Assembly: GCF_024399315.1 (NCBI RefSeq)
Contig: NZ_CP075170.1
Location: 1,922,001 to 1,986,000, forward strand
Reading direction: 5' to 3'
DNA from: Chryseobacterium sp. MA9
GTDB lineage: Bacteria > Bacteroidota > Bacteroidia > Flavobacteriales > Weeksellaceae
DNA: 64,000 nt
The notes beneath the pieces are model-generated. The model saw only the letters and a program-made list of their open reading frames with translations. It searched no databases and was not told where the DNA came from. How positions within the stretch are numbered: the stretch's first letter is position 1; each line of letters opens with the position of its first letter. The translations under genes and the position numbers were made by a program. Shown here one piece after another: positions 26,049 through 34,587 of this stretch.

Positions 26049-27209
26049 ATGAAAAAAATAGCAATACTTTCCTCAATCTTTATAGGAGTTCTTGCATGGG
26101 CACAGGGAATTAAATTTGAAGACAGCAATTTTGCGTCTATCCTTGCCAAAGCAAAAAAAGAAAAGAAACTGGTCTTTATAGATGCATACGCTTCATGGTG
26201 TGGACCTTGTAAACTGATGGTAAAAAATATCTTCCCCCTTCAGTCTGTAGGTGACTACTATAATTCTCACTTCATCAATGCTAAAATTGACATGGAAAAA
26301 GGAGAAGGAATAGAGTTGGCTAAAAAATATAATGTAAAAGCATTCCCTACTTACCTGTTTATTGATGGAAACGGTGAAGCAGTACACAGAACATTAGGAT
26401 ATGTTGAAGAAAAAGACTTTATCCAGTTTGCCAAAGATGCTGAAGATCCAAACAAAAGACTGACTTCTCTAAAACAGCAGTTTGAGAAAGGAGAAAAAGA
26501 TCCTGAGTTTCTAAAGAACCTTGCAGGGCTTACGATGTATAATGATGCTGAGTTTGCCGGTAAAGTACTTAACCGTTATTTCCAGCAGAAACCAAGTTTA
26601 GATCAGGAAGATATTCAAATGCTTCTTTCTGGAGTTCAAACTACAGACAGCCCTTTGTACAAGATTTTCCAGGATAAGAAAGCGGATATCATTAAATTCT
26701 TCCCGGAAGATAAGTACGAAAAGTTTGACAAAAACATCAAGCTGAATACGGTTTCCAAAAAAGCATATAACGCAGATACAAAAAAATGGGACGACAACTA
26801 CTTCATGTCTGAAACTCAAAAATTTCTAAGCAAAGAAGAGGCTGACAAGATTTTAAAAAGAATGAAAGCTAACAGAGCTTTAAAGAATAAAGATATTCCT
26901 GAATATGAAAAATTGATCCTTGATTTATACAAAGATTATTCTGCAGCAGGTTCTGAAGAACTGAATTCTCTTGCGTGGAACTTCTTTGAAAATGTAAGCA
27001 ATAAAGCATCTCTTGAAAAAGCAATTGCTTGGGCACAGGAATCTGTAAAGAAAGATCAGAACTTTGCCAATACAGATACTCTCGCAAATCTTTACAATAA
27101 GATCGGGGATAAGAAAAATGCTAAAAGCTGGGCTGAAAAGTCTATTGAACTTGCAAAAAGCACAGGACAGGATTCTTCTGACACCGAAAAATTATTGAAA
27201 AGCCTTTAA
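26049..27209 (+). CDS. Secreted thioredoxin family protein with helical C-terminus
   Basis: Exported protein of 386 residues: signal peptide 1-19 (ending LAWAQ), thioredoxin domain about 20-135 with the active-site motif WCGPC (Cys51, Cys54) and the cis-proline segment KAFPTYLF, then about 250 residues of helix-rich sequence with TPR-like pieces at the end (AIAWAQESVKKDQNFANTDT, LANLYNKIGDKKNAKSWAEK). The CGPC motif suggests a disulfide reductase or isomerase in the periplasm; the helical part may bind substrates. Monocistronic, with a strong bidirectional terminator after it. Confidence 0.9.
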   Translation: MKKIAILSSIFIGVLAWAQGIKFEDSNFASILAKAKKEKKLVFIDAYASWCGPCKLMVKNIFPLQSVGDYYNSHFINAKIDMEKGEGIELAKKYNVKAFPTYLFIDGNGEAVHRTLGYVEEKDFIQFAKDAEDPNKRLTSLKQQFEKGEKDPEFLKNLAGLTMYNDAEFAGKVLNRYFQQKPSLDQEDIQMLLSGVQTTDSPLYKIFQDKKADIIKFFPEDKYEKFDKNIKLNTVSKKAYNADTKKWDDNYFMSETQKFLSKEEADKILKRMKANRALKNKDIPEYEKLILDLYKDYSAAGSEELNSLAWNFFENVSNKASLEKAIAWAQESVKKDQNFANTDTLANLYNKIGDKKNAKSWAEKSIELAKSTGQDSSDTEKLLKSL

Positions 27210-27226
27210 TTAGGAATATATAAAGC

Positions 27227-27261
27227 AAAAACCGCAGAACTTCCAGTTCTGCGGTTTTTTT
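27227..27261. terminator. Bidirectional terminator
   Basis: Near-perfect stem AAAACCGCAGAACT / AGTTCTGCGGTTTT with loop TCC, followed by T-run, 17 bases after the thioredoxin-like gene. Confidence 0.9.
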
Positions 27262-27284
27262 ATGGTGTTTTGTAAGAAGGGATC

Positions 27285-27350
27285 GCGCAAACCACCCCGT
27301 CAAAAATTCTTTGAATTTTTGCCACCCCTCCAAAGGATGGGAATTTTCAC
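27285..27350. repeat. Palindromic intergenic element with CAAAAATTC hairpin
   Basis: AACCACCCCGTC, then CAAAAATTC-TTT-GAATTTTTG (27301-27321, perfect 9-bp arms) and CCACCCCTCC-AAAGGATGGG. The flanking CCACCCC copies and CCTCC/GGATGGG suggest a structured repeat. I recall near-identical elements from other Flavobacteriia intergenic regions; that is memory, not a search. Confidence 0.55.
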
Positions 27351-27431
27351 GTCTTCAGTTGTGATATAAGTGAAAATAAAGCTTTCTTACTGTTTTATAA
27401 TATAAAATAAACGATTTATTATTCTCTTCTC

Positions 27432-28454
27432 TTAGTATTCAAACAGCACACTTCCCCATGTAAATCCGCTTCCGAAAGCTGAAAGAAGTACCAAATCTCC
27501 TCTTTTGATTTTCCCCTGCTCAATCGCTTCACTTAAAGCAATAGGAATAGAAGCAGCAGTTGTGTTTCCGTATTTCTGGATATTGTTAAAGACTTTCTCA
27601 TTCGGTAATCCGAATTTTTCCTGTACAAACTGAGCAATTCTAAGGTTAGCCTGATGTGGAATAAACATATCAAGATCTTCAACTGTCTTTCCTGCTTTGT
27701 TCAATGCTTCCATCATGGTCTCCGGGAATCTTGTTACCGCATGCTTGAACACGAAGTTACCATTCATGATCGGATATACCTCTTTGTTGGTTACATTTTC
27801 AGGTTCTTTTCTCATTCTGTCACTCCATCCAAATTTTGAACCCGGGAACTGAGTACAAAGTTCGTCTGCATATTTTCCTTCAGAATGCATATTCACCGCT
27901 AAAATATCGCCTGAATTTTCATCTTCCGAAGCTGAAAGTACAACAGCTCCTGCTCCATCTCCGAAAATAACAGAAACCCCTCTGCCTTCATCAGAAAAAT
28001 CTAATCCGAAAGAGTGAACTTCTGCTCCAACAACAAGGATGTTTTTATAAGTACCTGATTTAATAAATGCATTGGCAACGCTCATAGAGTATACAAATCC
28101 TGAACATTGATTTCTCACGTCCAATGCTCCAATGGTGTCACATCCCAGCATATCCTGAAGCAATACCCCGCTTCCCGGGAAATAGTAATCCGGAGAAAGG
28201 GTTGCAAAAACAATAAAATCAATATCTTTTGAGGTAAGACCAGCATTCTGAATGGCTTTTTCTGAGGCCTTAAATGCTAAATAAGCAGTAGTTTCCTGAG
28301 CGTCATTCCTATTTTTTCTGTGTCTTCGTTCCTTAATACCCGTTCTTTCCGTAATCCATTCATCATTGGTAGTCATTAGTTCGGCTAAATCATCATTTGT
28401 AACAACGTTATCTGGAACATAAAATCCCACACCTTTTATTGTACTTTTAATCAT
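27432..28454 (-). CDS. fabH: 3-oxoacyl-ACP synthase III (FabH)
   Basis: Starts fatty acid synthesis by condensing acyl-CoA with malonyl-ACP. 340 residues from ATG 28454. An in-frame TTG at 28475 would start inside the promoter box, so it is rejected. The catalytic triad is visible: Cys117 (RNQCSGF), His in FIPHQANLRI and Asn in YGNTTAAS. The entry end is GSGFTWGSVLFEY, typical of KAS III. It stands alone rather than in the plsX-fabH pair common elsewhere, so this may be one of several paralogs. Confidence 0.95.
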   Translation of the reverse strand: MIKSTIKGVGFYVPDNVVTNDDLAELMTTNDEWITERTGIKERRHRKNRNDAQETTAYLAFKASEKAIQNAGLTSKDIDFIVFATLSPDYYFPGSGVLLQDMLGCDTIGALDVRNQCSGFVYSMSVANAFIKSGTYKNILVVGAEVHSFGLDFSDEGRGVSVIFGDGAGAVVLSASEDENSGDILAVNMHSEGKYADELCTQFPGSKFGWSDRMRKEPENVTNKEVYPIMNGNFVFKHAVTRFPETMMEALNKAGKTVEDLDMFIPHQANLRIAQFVQEKFGLPNEKVFNNIQKYGNTTAASIPIALSEAIEQGKIKRGDLVLLSAFGSGFTWGSVLFEY

Positions 28455-28472
28455 ATAGTTTTTTAATTTTGG

Positions 28473-28480
28473 CAAAGATA
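28473..28480 (-). promoter_or_regulatory. fabH promoter
   Basis: On the minus strand TATCTTTG matches TAnnTTTG, ending 18 bases before the fabH ATG at 28454. The leader would be only about a dozen bases. Confidence 0.55.
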
Positions 28481-28527
28481 AAACTTATTTAACACATAGT
28501 TTTTCAAAATATTAGTATTTTTACTTT

Positions 28528-29427
28528 ATGCCAATTGATACGATATACAGAACCTCCCAGTGCGAATGGGTAGATGTAGAGGCTCCTACTGCAGAAGACC
28601 TGAAATTCCTTCATGAAAGATATGAAATCAATAATCTTCTTCTGGAAGATACCATGGATCCCAACCACCTTCCCAAATATGAAGAAGACGGAAATGTCAA
28701 ATTCTTTCTTCTTCGTGAAAGCACAGAGCTGGAAAGAAAGAATCTGAATACCATCAGTGATATCAGCACCAAGATCGGGATTTTTCTGGTGGATAATACC
28801 ATTATCACCATCCACAGGATGAAAACCAGAAGTATCACTGAGGTCAAGAAGAAAGTTTCTTTGATTCAGGAAGATTTTAATCCTCACCAGATCACGTTGA
28901 TGATTGCTATATTGATCATGAAAAGTTTTGATGATGAATCTTTAAGCCTGTTCGAGACTATGGACAATATAGAGAATGAGATTTTCCTTAAGAACACTAA
29001 TCATACAAGCCAGATCCGCCGTCTTTATAAGCTGAAACGAAAATCAGGATTAAATTCACGGGTACTGGTAATTTCTACGGATGCCATTGATAAATTTAAA
29101 TTATTGAATTTACAGGACTCTGAAATTGTCGATTTAAAGGATAAACATAAAGATGTAGTGGCGGATTTTGATCATTTGAATATTCAGATCACCAACCTTA
29201 TTTCCATGTTCCTGGCACTTTCGGATCAAAAGGCTAACCAGGTCATGAAAGTTCTGGCTATCTATTCTATTTACTTCTTACCCATCACCTTTATTGCCGG
29301 GGTTTATGGGATGAACTTCGATAATATGCCTGAACTGCATCATAAATACGGATATTTTATAACATTGGGAGTTATGGCTACAGTTATGATCAGTACATTT
29401 ATTTATGTAAGACGAAAACAGTGGTAA
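28528..29427 (+). CDS. corA: CorA family magnesium/cobalt transporter
   Basis: Inner-membrane divalent cation channel of 299 residues. A long cytoplasmic N-terminal funnel (about 1-235) is followed by two C-terminal helices (about 238-258 and 275-293) with the ion-selectivity motif YGMN (260-263) and the adjacent FDNMPEL. It starts 73 bases from the divergent fabH start. The family is certain; the exact metal (Mg, Co or Ni) cannot be read from sequence. Confidence 0.93.
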   Translation: MPIDTIYRTSQCEWVDVEAPTAEDLKFLHERYEINNLLLEDTMDPNHLPKYEEDGNVKFFLLRESTELERKNLNTISDISTKIGIFLVDNTIITIHRMKTRSITEVKKKVSLIQEDFNPHQITLMIAILIMKSFDDESLSLFETMDNIENEIFLKNTNHTSQIRRLYKLKRKSGLNSRVLVISTDAIDKFKLLNLQDSEIVDLKDKHKDVVADFDHLNIQITNLISMFLALSDQKANQVMKVLAIYSIYFLPITFIAGVYGMNFDNMPELHHKYGYFITLGVMATVMISTFIYVRRKQW

Positions 29428-29589
29428 TTCATTTTTTACGAACGCAAAGGTGCATAAGAATACAAAATGATACATGTTTTAAGGTGCAAAGATTTTATCT
29501 CAGATACAATATAACCTGGTTGACTATTTTAGATCAGAGATTGCTTCACCTCAGATCACAATGACTACCCATCATCAAAACAAAATACC

Positions 29590-31176
29590 ATGACTACTGA
29601 AAACCTTAATAAGTTTCTGGAAGATTCTTCTCTTTCGCAGGCCTCCAAAGATAAACTGGCTGCTTTGCATGAGAATATATCCACCAAAGAATTCTCTGAT
29701 CTCCTGGATCAGTCTGGGAATCAGTATGTAGAGTTTGTACAGGAAGGCGGTGGTGTCTGGGGAAGTGCATTGGTAGGTTATCTTTACGGCCTGGAAATAT
29801 TCGGTATCCGTTTTCTGAAAGTGGCCGGAACGAGTGCCGGTGCCATTAATACCATGCTCATTGCAGCCTGTAAAACCAAAGAAGAATCCAAAAGTGAACT
29901 CATCAAAGATATCCTTTTCAGCTGGGATTTTTCCGATTTTATGGATGGGAAAACCTATGTAAAAACCACTCTTCATGCGATGCTTAACAATAAGGATTTT
30001 TTTAAGATCAATGCCATTATTGCTGTGATCCTCTTCATTATCCTGATCAGTATTCCTTTTTTAGCTTCTTCAACCACTATACTGAATGCCAAACTGATGT
30101 TTCTGATTCCTCTGATTCCGGCTGTCATTCTCTTTTTCTGCATTCAAAAGCTGTATAATAATTTCAGAAAAGAAAACAGCGGGCTCAATCCCGGAAATGT
30201 TTTTCAGAATACCATGCAGAATGCCCTGGATCAATTTGGAATAAAAACGGTAGCCCACCTCAACGAAAAATTTATTCAGAAAGAGCGGGATCTTAACCTC
30301 AATTATCGGTATGGAAACGGTATGGAATATTATACAATGACCTTGCAAAGTATCGAAAAAATTAAAATAAAAAATAAGGAACATATTGATCAGACCCGAT
30401 ACAGAATTTTCTATGAAAGTGCCCTCAATAATGATTATTATAAAAACAATCCGTTTTACCTTCTCAAATCTGAATATGTTGTCATTACCACCGATATCAA
30501 TGCTAAAATTAAGGTAGAACTTCCTACGATGGCGAACCTCTACTGGTCCGAAGAAGAGCTGAAGCACATCAGTCCAGCTGAGTTTGTAAGAGCTTCTATG
30601 GCTGTTCCTTTTTTCTTTGAGCCTTTTCAGAAACAAATCAATAAAAACGACAACTCCGTAAAGTATGCCTGGAGATATTGGATGAATACCAAACCGGAAG
30701 ATATCAACCCTGCCGGGGTTTTCATTGATGGAGGCAGTATTTCCAACTTTCCTATTGATCTCTTTCATGCCGATGAAGTTTTTTATCCGAGAATGCCTCT
30801 TTTTGGAGTGCAGCTGACGAGTGATTCTGCTATTCTTTCGGAAAGAGGAAAAACCAGTGCAGAAATCCTTAAAACACCTTTCAGCTATGCCGGAAATATC
30901 ATCAGTACATTGAAAGGTTTTAATGACAAAACTTTTCTTACCAAACATACTTTTTACCGTTTATACAGTATACAAAGTGTCAACTGCGGTACGAGCAGCT
31001 GGCTGAATTTCTTTATGAAAAAAGAAGAAAAGGAAGAACTTTTCAACAGAGGTTTCCAGGCTGCCCTAGATTTTCTCAACGGATTCGACTGGGAAAAGTA
31101 CAAATATGAAAGAATGATGCTTACGATGAAGGAGAAAAAAATACTGAAAGAAGAGGATACGCCTACGGTGGGATAA
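29590..31176 (+). CDS. Patatin-like phospholipase with two internal membrane helices
   Basis: Lipid acyl hydrolase of the patatin family, 528 residues. The oxyanion motif GGGVWG (53-58), nucleophile elbow GTSAG with Ser82, and the catalytic Asp in FIDGGSISNFP (near 376) form the Ser-Asp dyad. Unusually, between nucleophile and Asp there is a hydrophobic insert of about 60 residues (NAIIAVILFIILISIPFLAS and MFLIPLIPAVILFFC) that looks like a membrane hairpin. There is no signal peptide and no CD-NTase neighbour, so an anti-phage role is not supported. A role in membrane lipid turnover is inferred. Confidence 0.88.
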   Translation: MTTENLNKFLEDSSLSQASKDKLAALHENISTKEFSDLLDQSGNQYVEFVQEGGGVWGSALVGYLYGLEIFGIRFLKVAGTSAGAINTMLIAACKTKEESKSELIKDILFSWDFSDFMDGKTYVKTTLHAMLNNKDFFKINAIIAVILFIILISIPFLASSTTILNAKLMFLIPLIPAVILFFCIQKLYNNFRKENSGLNPGNVFQNTMQNALDQFGIKTVAHLNEKFIQKERDLNLNYRYGNGMEYYTMTLQSIEKIKIKNKEHIDQTRYRIFYESALNNDYYKNNPFYLLKSEYVVITTDINAKIKVELPTMANLYWSEEELKHISPAEFVRASMAVPFFFEPFQKQINKNDNSVKYAWRYWMNTKPEDINPAGVFIDGGSISNFPIDLFHADEVFYPRMPLFGVQLTSDSAILSERGKTSAEILKTPFSYAGNIISTLKGFNDKTFLTKHTFYRLYSIQSVNCGTSSWLNFFMKKEEKEELFNRGFQAALDFLNGFDWEKYKYERMMLTMKEKKILKEEDTPTVG

Positions 31177-31219
31177 GGATTTTGCTTTAAATTAGAATCA
31201 ACATTACAAATAATATACG

Positions 31220-31720
31220 ATGACAAGATACATCTGTCAATGCTGTGGAGAAGAAAAAGAAGACTGGCCTGCAATAGCCTATAATGCTCCTTGTTTCTAT
31301 TATAACCTATCTAAAGAAGAACTCAAAAATGCTGAACTCAGTTCAGACCTTTGCGTTGTAAAAGAGGAAGAAGATACCTATAAATTTATCCGTACTGTTC
31401 TTGTACAGGAAGTCACAGATGATTGCAGAGATCTGGATTATGGAATCTGGGTTTCACTGAGTGAAAAAAGCTTCTGTGAATATGTTGAAAATTATGATAA
31501 TAAAGATTTCGAAGCTGAATATTTCGGATGGCTTTCTACCGATCTCCCGGATTATGAGTTTGAGGAAAGTGTTCCTACAACTGTGGTGGTAAATAATTCT
31601 ATCGGCCGCCCTTTTGTTTATCCTCACCAAAGTTATGATCATCCATTTGTACATGATTTTTATAATGGAATTGCAAAAGAAGAAGCAGAGAAAAGAATCA
31701 ATCGGGTTTTAAATAAATAG
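31220..31720 (+). CDS. DUF2199-like protein
   Basis: Cytoplasmic protein of 166 residues that begins with a metal-knuckle-like segment (YICQCCGEEKEDWPAIAYNA, Cys6, Cys8, Cys9) and is acidic throughout. The pattern FGWLSTDLPDYEFEESVPTT near residue 107 fits the family I recognise as DUF2199. It is the first of three short genes in the same direction (31220-32418), with only 3 bases to the next. Function unknown. Confidence 0.75.
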   Translation: MTRYICQCCGEEKEDWPAIAYNAPCFYYNLSKEELKNAELSSDLCVVKEEEDTYKFIRTVLVQEVTDDCRDLDYGIWVSLSEKSFCEYVENYDNKDFEAEYFGWLSTDLPDYEFEESVPTTVVVNNSIGRPFVYPHQSYDHPFVHDFYNGIAKEEAEKRINRVLNK

Positions 31721-31723
31721 AAA

Positions 31724-31948
31724 ATGAAATCAATTTACAAGTACCTATTTTTTATCGGATTATTAATGTTTGTTCTATCCATTATAATGTTTTTTATGTC
31801 TGTTGGATTATTTACGGCAAGAGGAGATTATCCTGAAATCATTGTAAATTTAGGTGAAATTTCCTTTTTCCTCTGGCATCCTTTTTTAATCATTGGAATA
31901 TTTTTAACTATAGTAGGAATAGTTGGTAGACTGAAAAAAAATCAATAA
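31724..31948 (+). CDS. Small membrane protein with two helices
   Basis: Hydrophobic protein of 74 residues with two predicted helices (about 7-28 and 47-67) joined by a short loop (TARGDYPEIIVNLGEIS), ending in a basic tail (GRLKKNQ). It starts 3 bases after the DUF2199-like gene, so the two are probably co-translated. No recognised family. Confidence 0.6.
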   Translation: MKSIYKYLFFIGLLMFVLSIIMFFMSVGLFTARGDYPEIIVNLGEISFFLWHPFLIIGIFLTIVGIVGRLKKNQ

Positions 31949-31965
31949 AAATATATTAACTGAAT

Positions 31966-32418
31966 ATGAAAAAATTGATTTCAGAAAAATTTCATATTAT
32001 TCTTTTGGTACTCACTTTAGGATTTATCATATTCTGTTTAATTAGTGCCAATCTGGGTATTAATGACCTTCTCAAGAGCCCAAAATACACCATTGGAGAA
32101 GCTATATCAGACTGGCATCACAAAAATAATAATGGCGTAGGAATAGATTATAAATATGATGTTAATGGTATTACCTATTCTAAAACAGCTAATGTCTCTT
32201 ATCAGAAAGGAGATAAATTCCTGATTATTTTTGATTCTATAAAGCCTGATAATTCAGCCATACTTGACATCTACTCTATTGAGAATTATCTTATAGACTT
32301 AAAAGTTCCTTCAAAAGGCTGGAAATATCAGGATGTTCCTTTTAATATTGACAGTAATACGATAAAGAAATATGTGCAGGACTGGAATCCAGAACCCTTT
32401 GAATATATTCAGAAATAA
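31966..32418 (+). CDS. Conserved hypothetical protein with N-terminal membrane anchor
   Basis: Protein of 150 residues: one N-terminal hydrophobic helix (about 10-28), then a soluble domain with Gly-rich beta pattern (NNGVGIDYKYDVNGITYSKT, YQKGDKFLIIFDSIKPDNSA). The shape recalls DUF3592-type extracytoplasmic domains, but I cannot confirm it. It follows the two-helix protein by 17 bases and ends right at a hairpin terminator, which closes the three-gene unit. Confidence 0.6.
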   Translation: MKKLISEKFHIILLVLTLGFIIFCLISANLGINDLLKSPKYTIGEAISDWHHKNNNGVGIDYKYDVNGITYSKTANVSYQKGDKFLIIFDSIKPDNSAILDIYSIENYLIDLKVPSKGWKYQDVPFNIDSNTIKKYVQDWNPEPFEYIQK

Positions 32419-32457
32419 AGTTGAACTCACGTAATTCAAGAGTCCAACTTCATTTTT
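32418..32457 (+). terminator. Terminator of the DUF2199 unit
   Basis: AAGTTGAACTC / GAGTCCAACTT (one mismatch, 11-base loop) followed by CATTTTTATATTG. It begins at the stop codon of the previous gene and lies between converging genes. Confidence 0.7.
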
Positions 32458-32463
32458 ATATTG

Positions 32464-32994
32464 TTATAAATTATCCAAAAACTCCAGATACATCGGAACA
32501 CTTCTGTTGATCCATTCATCGGAAGAATCTCTTTCAATTCCGTAATAAACAAAAGGCTCTTTGTAGTCTGCTTTTATATAATCAAAAGTCAGTTCATAAG
32601 GTCTGAAAAGTTCCTTCATGGTATATTTATACTCTCCGGATGCGCTATACCCCTCTTCATCAATTCCTGCGGTAACAGCCAATGACATTTTCTTTCCGGC
32701 CAGTTTAAATCCACTGTTGCTTCCATAGGCCCATCCATACAAAACCACCTCATCCAACCACTGTTTTAAAAGCGGCGGACTGCTGAACCAGTAAAAAGGA
32801 AACTGAAATACAATCTTATCATAAGACTCCATCATTTTTTGTTCCTGTGCCACATTAATTTTCCCATCGGGATATGCTTCGTATAATTGGTGGACCGTAT
32901 ATTTCTCCGGGTGTTTTTTCAATTCATCAATCCATTTTTTATTAATCGCTGATTTTTCAATATCAGGGTGTGTTACAATCACTAAGGTCTTCAT
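32464..32994 (-). CDS. NAD(P)H-dependent quinone reductase-like flavoprotein
   Basis: Flavodoxin_2 family protein of 176 residues resembling KefF/MdaB-type quinone reductases. The FMN loop region KTLVIVTHPDIEKSAINKKW is at the N-terminus. The block FQFPFYWFSSPPLLKQWLDE (about 64-83) is the family signature, with GYSASGEYKYTMKELFRPYE following. Divergent from the HxlR regulator, with a palindromic operator candidate between them. HxlR proteins often control neighbouring quinone or aldehyde detoxification genes, so electrophile stress is a likely trigger. Confidence 0.9.
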   Translation of the reverse strand: MKTLVIVTHPDIEKSAINKKWIDELKKHPEKYTVHQLYEAYPDGKINVAQEQKMMESYDKIVFQFPFYWFSSPPLLKQWLDEVVLYGWAYGSNSGFKLAGKKMSLAVTAGIDEEGYSASGEYKYTMKELFRPYELTFDYIKADYKEPFVYYGIERDSSDEWINRSVPMYLEFLDNL

Positions 32995-33013
32995 TATGTT
33001 TAAATTTCTATGA

Positions 33014-33021
33014 CAAAATTA
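33014..33021 (-). promoter_or_regulatory. Promoter of the quinone reductase gene
   Basis: On the minus strand TAATTTTG matches TAnnTTTG, 19 bases before the start codon at 32994. The palindrome half-site at 33031-33040 lies immediately upstream of it. Confidence 0.55.
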
Positions 33022-33030
33022 CTACACGTA

Positions 33031-33084
33031 ACTTACATTTCGTACATTAGCTACCCATTGTATGGTACTATAAAAAATGTAAGT
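33031..33084. promoter_or_regulatory. Candidate HxlR operator (10-bp inverted repeat)
   Basis: ACTTACATTT at 33031-33040 and its perfect complement AAATGTAAGT at 33075-33084 flank 34 bases that themselves contain GTAC-type half-sites (CGTACATTAG, TATGGTACT). One arm sits beside the promoter box of the leftward gene; the other touches the hxlR start codon at 33086. This would suit one regulator controlling both genes. Confidence 0.55.
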
Positions 33085-33085
33085 A

Positions 33086-33463
33086 ATGACTAAAATAAAG
33101 GAAACTTCAACGAATTTTGCCAACAAGAAAGCACTTGCTGATGAGTGTCCGGAAATCTATGCCTCCAACATTATCGGAGGGCAATGGTCATTGGCAATCT
33201 GCTGTTATCTGATTAATGGAAAAATGAGGTTTGGTGAACTGAAGAAAAAATTAAATAACATTACAGAACGTATGCTCACCCTACAACTCCGAAGATTAGA
33301 GGAAGATAAAATTATTACCAGAACAGTATATGCCGAGGTTCCGCCACGGGTAGAATATGAACTTACAGAAATCGGGTATAAACTAAAACCTATTATCCTG
33401 GAGTTTGAAAAATGGGGAAATGAGCATAAAGAACTGATGGCAGAAACTTCAAAGAATGACTAA
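33086..33463 (+). CDS. HxlR family transcriptional regulator
   Basis: Winged helix regulator of 125 residues. The N-terminal Cys (ALADECPEIYA, Cys20) is characteristic of redox-sensing HxlR/YodB-type proteins. Then comes the conserved GGQWSLAICCYLINGKMRFG segment, the recognition helix region LKKKLNNITERMLTLQLRRL and the wing ending PPRVEYELTEIG. Two more Cys occur at the start of the winged helix domain. Divergent from the quinone reductase gene; it probably senses quinones or other electrophiles through thiol modification (inference). Confidence 0.9.
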   Translation: MTKIKETSTNFANKKALADECPEIYASNIIGGQWSLAICCYLINGKMRFGELKKKLNNITERMLTLQLRRLEEDKIITRTVYAEVPPRVEYELTEIGYKLKPIILEFEKWGNEHKELMAETSKND

Positions 33464-33476
33464 TTTAGATTACTAC

Positions 33477-33525
33477 GGAATGACAAAAAGAAGTGTTTGA
33501 CATTAAGCACGCATTGTGTCATTCC
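33477..33525. repeat. Inverted repeat between converging genes
   Basis: GGAATGACA (33477-33485) and TGTCATTCC (33517-33525), 9-bp perfect arms with a 31-base loop, between the converging hxlR and tag genes. No T-run; possibly a weak bidirectional terminator. Confidence 0.45.
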
Positions 33526-33542
33526 ATAAGAATCTAAGTTTA

Positions 33543-34103
33543 TTATTTATTCAAATTTTCTTTCCACAAAGGCTTTTGAGCCAAAACTTTTGAGTGTATC
33601 GGACAGGTTTCATGATGGGCTCCCTTAAGATATCCTGTGCTCATAAGAAATTCATTTACGATTTCTCCGCCTGTGAATTTGAATGTTTTTTTAAACAACT
33701 TCATCCATTCCTGCAGAGTTTTAGGATGATGATGTTCCAGCCATTTTTCAAAGGATCCGAATTCTTTCTGAAGCTCTATAATCGTTTTGGCATTTTCAAT
33801 CGCAGCATTTACCTTTAGTTTATTTCTGATAATTCCCGGATCATTCAATAGTCTTTCGCGGTCTTCTTCTGTATAAGCTGCTATCTTTTGAATATCAAAA
33901 TGATCATATGCTTTTCTGAAACTGTCTTCTTTTTTCAGAACGGTTTCCCAGCTTAAGCCTGCCTGATTGATTTCCAGAATCAACCTTCCAAACAATTCAT
34001 TATCATCATGAATGGGAAATCCATAATAGTTGTCATGGTAATTTTTGTGCAGTTCTTTTCTGCTTTCCGGCTGCATGCCTTCTATTGCTAAACAATAACT
34101 CAT
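33543..34103 (-). CDS. tag: DNA-3-methyladenine glycosylase I
   Basis: Base excision repair enzyme that removes 3-methyladenine. 186 residues. The zinc site of the family is present: Cys4, a His in the HDNYYG segment (His23), and His163-x3-Cys167 at the C-terminus (GAHHETCPIH). The catalytic region LEINQAGLSWETVLKKEDSF (about 43-62) matches E. coli Tag. The stop of the upstream MazG-like gene shares one base with its start, so the two are translated together. Confidence 0.93.
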   Translation of the reverse strand: MSYCLAIEGMQPESRKELHKNYHDNYYGFPIHDDNELFGRLILEINQAGLSWETVLKKEDSFRKAYDHFDIQKIAAYTEEDRERLLNDPGIIRNKLKVNAAIENAKTIIELQKEFGSFEKWLEHHHPKTLQEWMKLFKKTFKFTGGEIVNEFLMSTGYLKGAHHETCPIHSKVLAQKPLWKENLNK

Positions 34104-34420
34104 TAGAATATATTTTCTGTTTTCGTTAAAAATTTTTCTAGGGCCTCTTTAATATCAATTCCTGTACGGTCTGCCAGAATGATCAGCCACCAGATATTTT
34201 CTGCTAATTTATGTTCCAATTCTTCCGCTGAATCTTTTTTCAGCCATGTTTTCTCATGAGACATCACATTTCTACCAATTAGCCCTGCATCCGTAAGATA
34301 AGCAAGAGCATCCTCTTCCAATGTCCATTGGGTTCCGTTGCCTTTTATTTCCAGCTGATGATATTTTTCTCTGATGTCCAGGGAACGTTTTATGATTTTA
34401 TCAAAACTGTTTAGCTCCAT
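34103..34420 (-). CDS. MazG-like protein
   Basis: Protein of 105 residues that resembles MazG-like nucleotide pyrophosphohydrolases. An all-helical pattern with acidic residues in LEEDALAYLTDAGLIGR (about 34-50) and EELEHKLAENIWWLIILADR (about 66-85) could bind Mg. It is shorter than full MazG. It overlaps tag by one base, so a nucleotide-pool or DNA-repair role is a reasonable guess. Family assignment is by pattern only. Confidence 0.65.
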   Translation of the reverse strand: MELNSFDKIIKRSLDIREKYHQLEIKGNGTQWTLEEDALAYLTDAGLIGRNVMSHEKTWLKKDSAEELEHKLAENIWWLIILADRTGIDIKEALEKFLTKTENIF

Positions 34421-34587
34421 ATTTTACTGTTTTATGCAAAAATTTCAGGGTATAAAGATAAGTCTGGATTGTGACAACAGTCCGTCAGTAGTATTTTTAT
34501 TTTTTAAAATTTAAAACTAACTCAAATATCTTTATTTTCTTCCTCTCAGAGAATATTTCGTAGTTTAGAAGGCTCAAAATAATCATC

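Noticed and set aside
27285..27350. Palindromic element taken as an insertion sequence end
   Set aside because: No transposase, target duplication or longer inverted ends are visible; it is better described as a short intergenic repeat.
28455..28475. TTG start for FabH
   Set aside because: The codon is inside the TATCTTTG promoter box. ATG at 28454 gives the family start MIKSTIKGVG.
30070..30948. Long antisense frame (292 codons) inside the patatin gene
   Set aside because: It lies fully opposite a gene with intact catalytic motifs, and its translation is rich in Ile, Phe and Lys without domains. It is a shadow frame.
29590..31176. Patatin considered as a phage-defence effector (CapV type)
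   Set aside because: No CD-NTase, sensor or other defence gene is adjacent. Neighbours are corA and DUF2199-type genes, and the protein has membrane helices not known from CapV.
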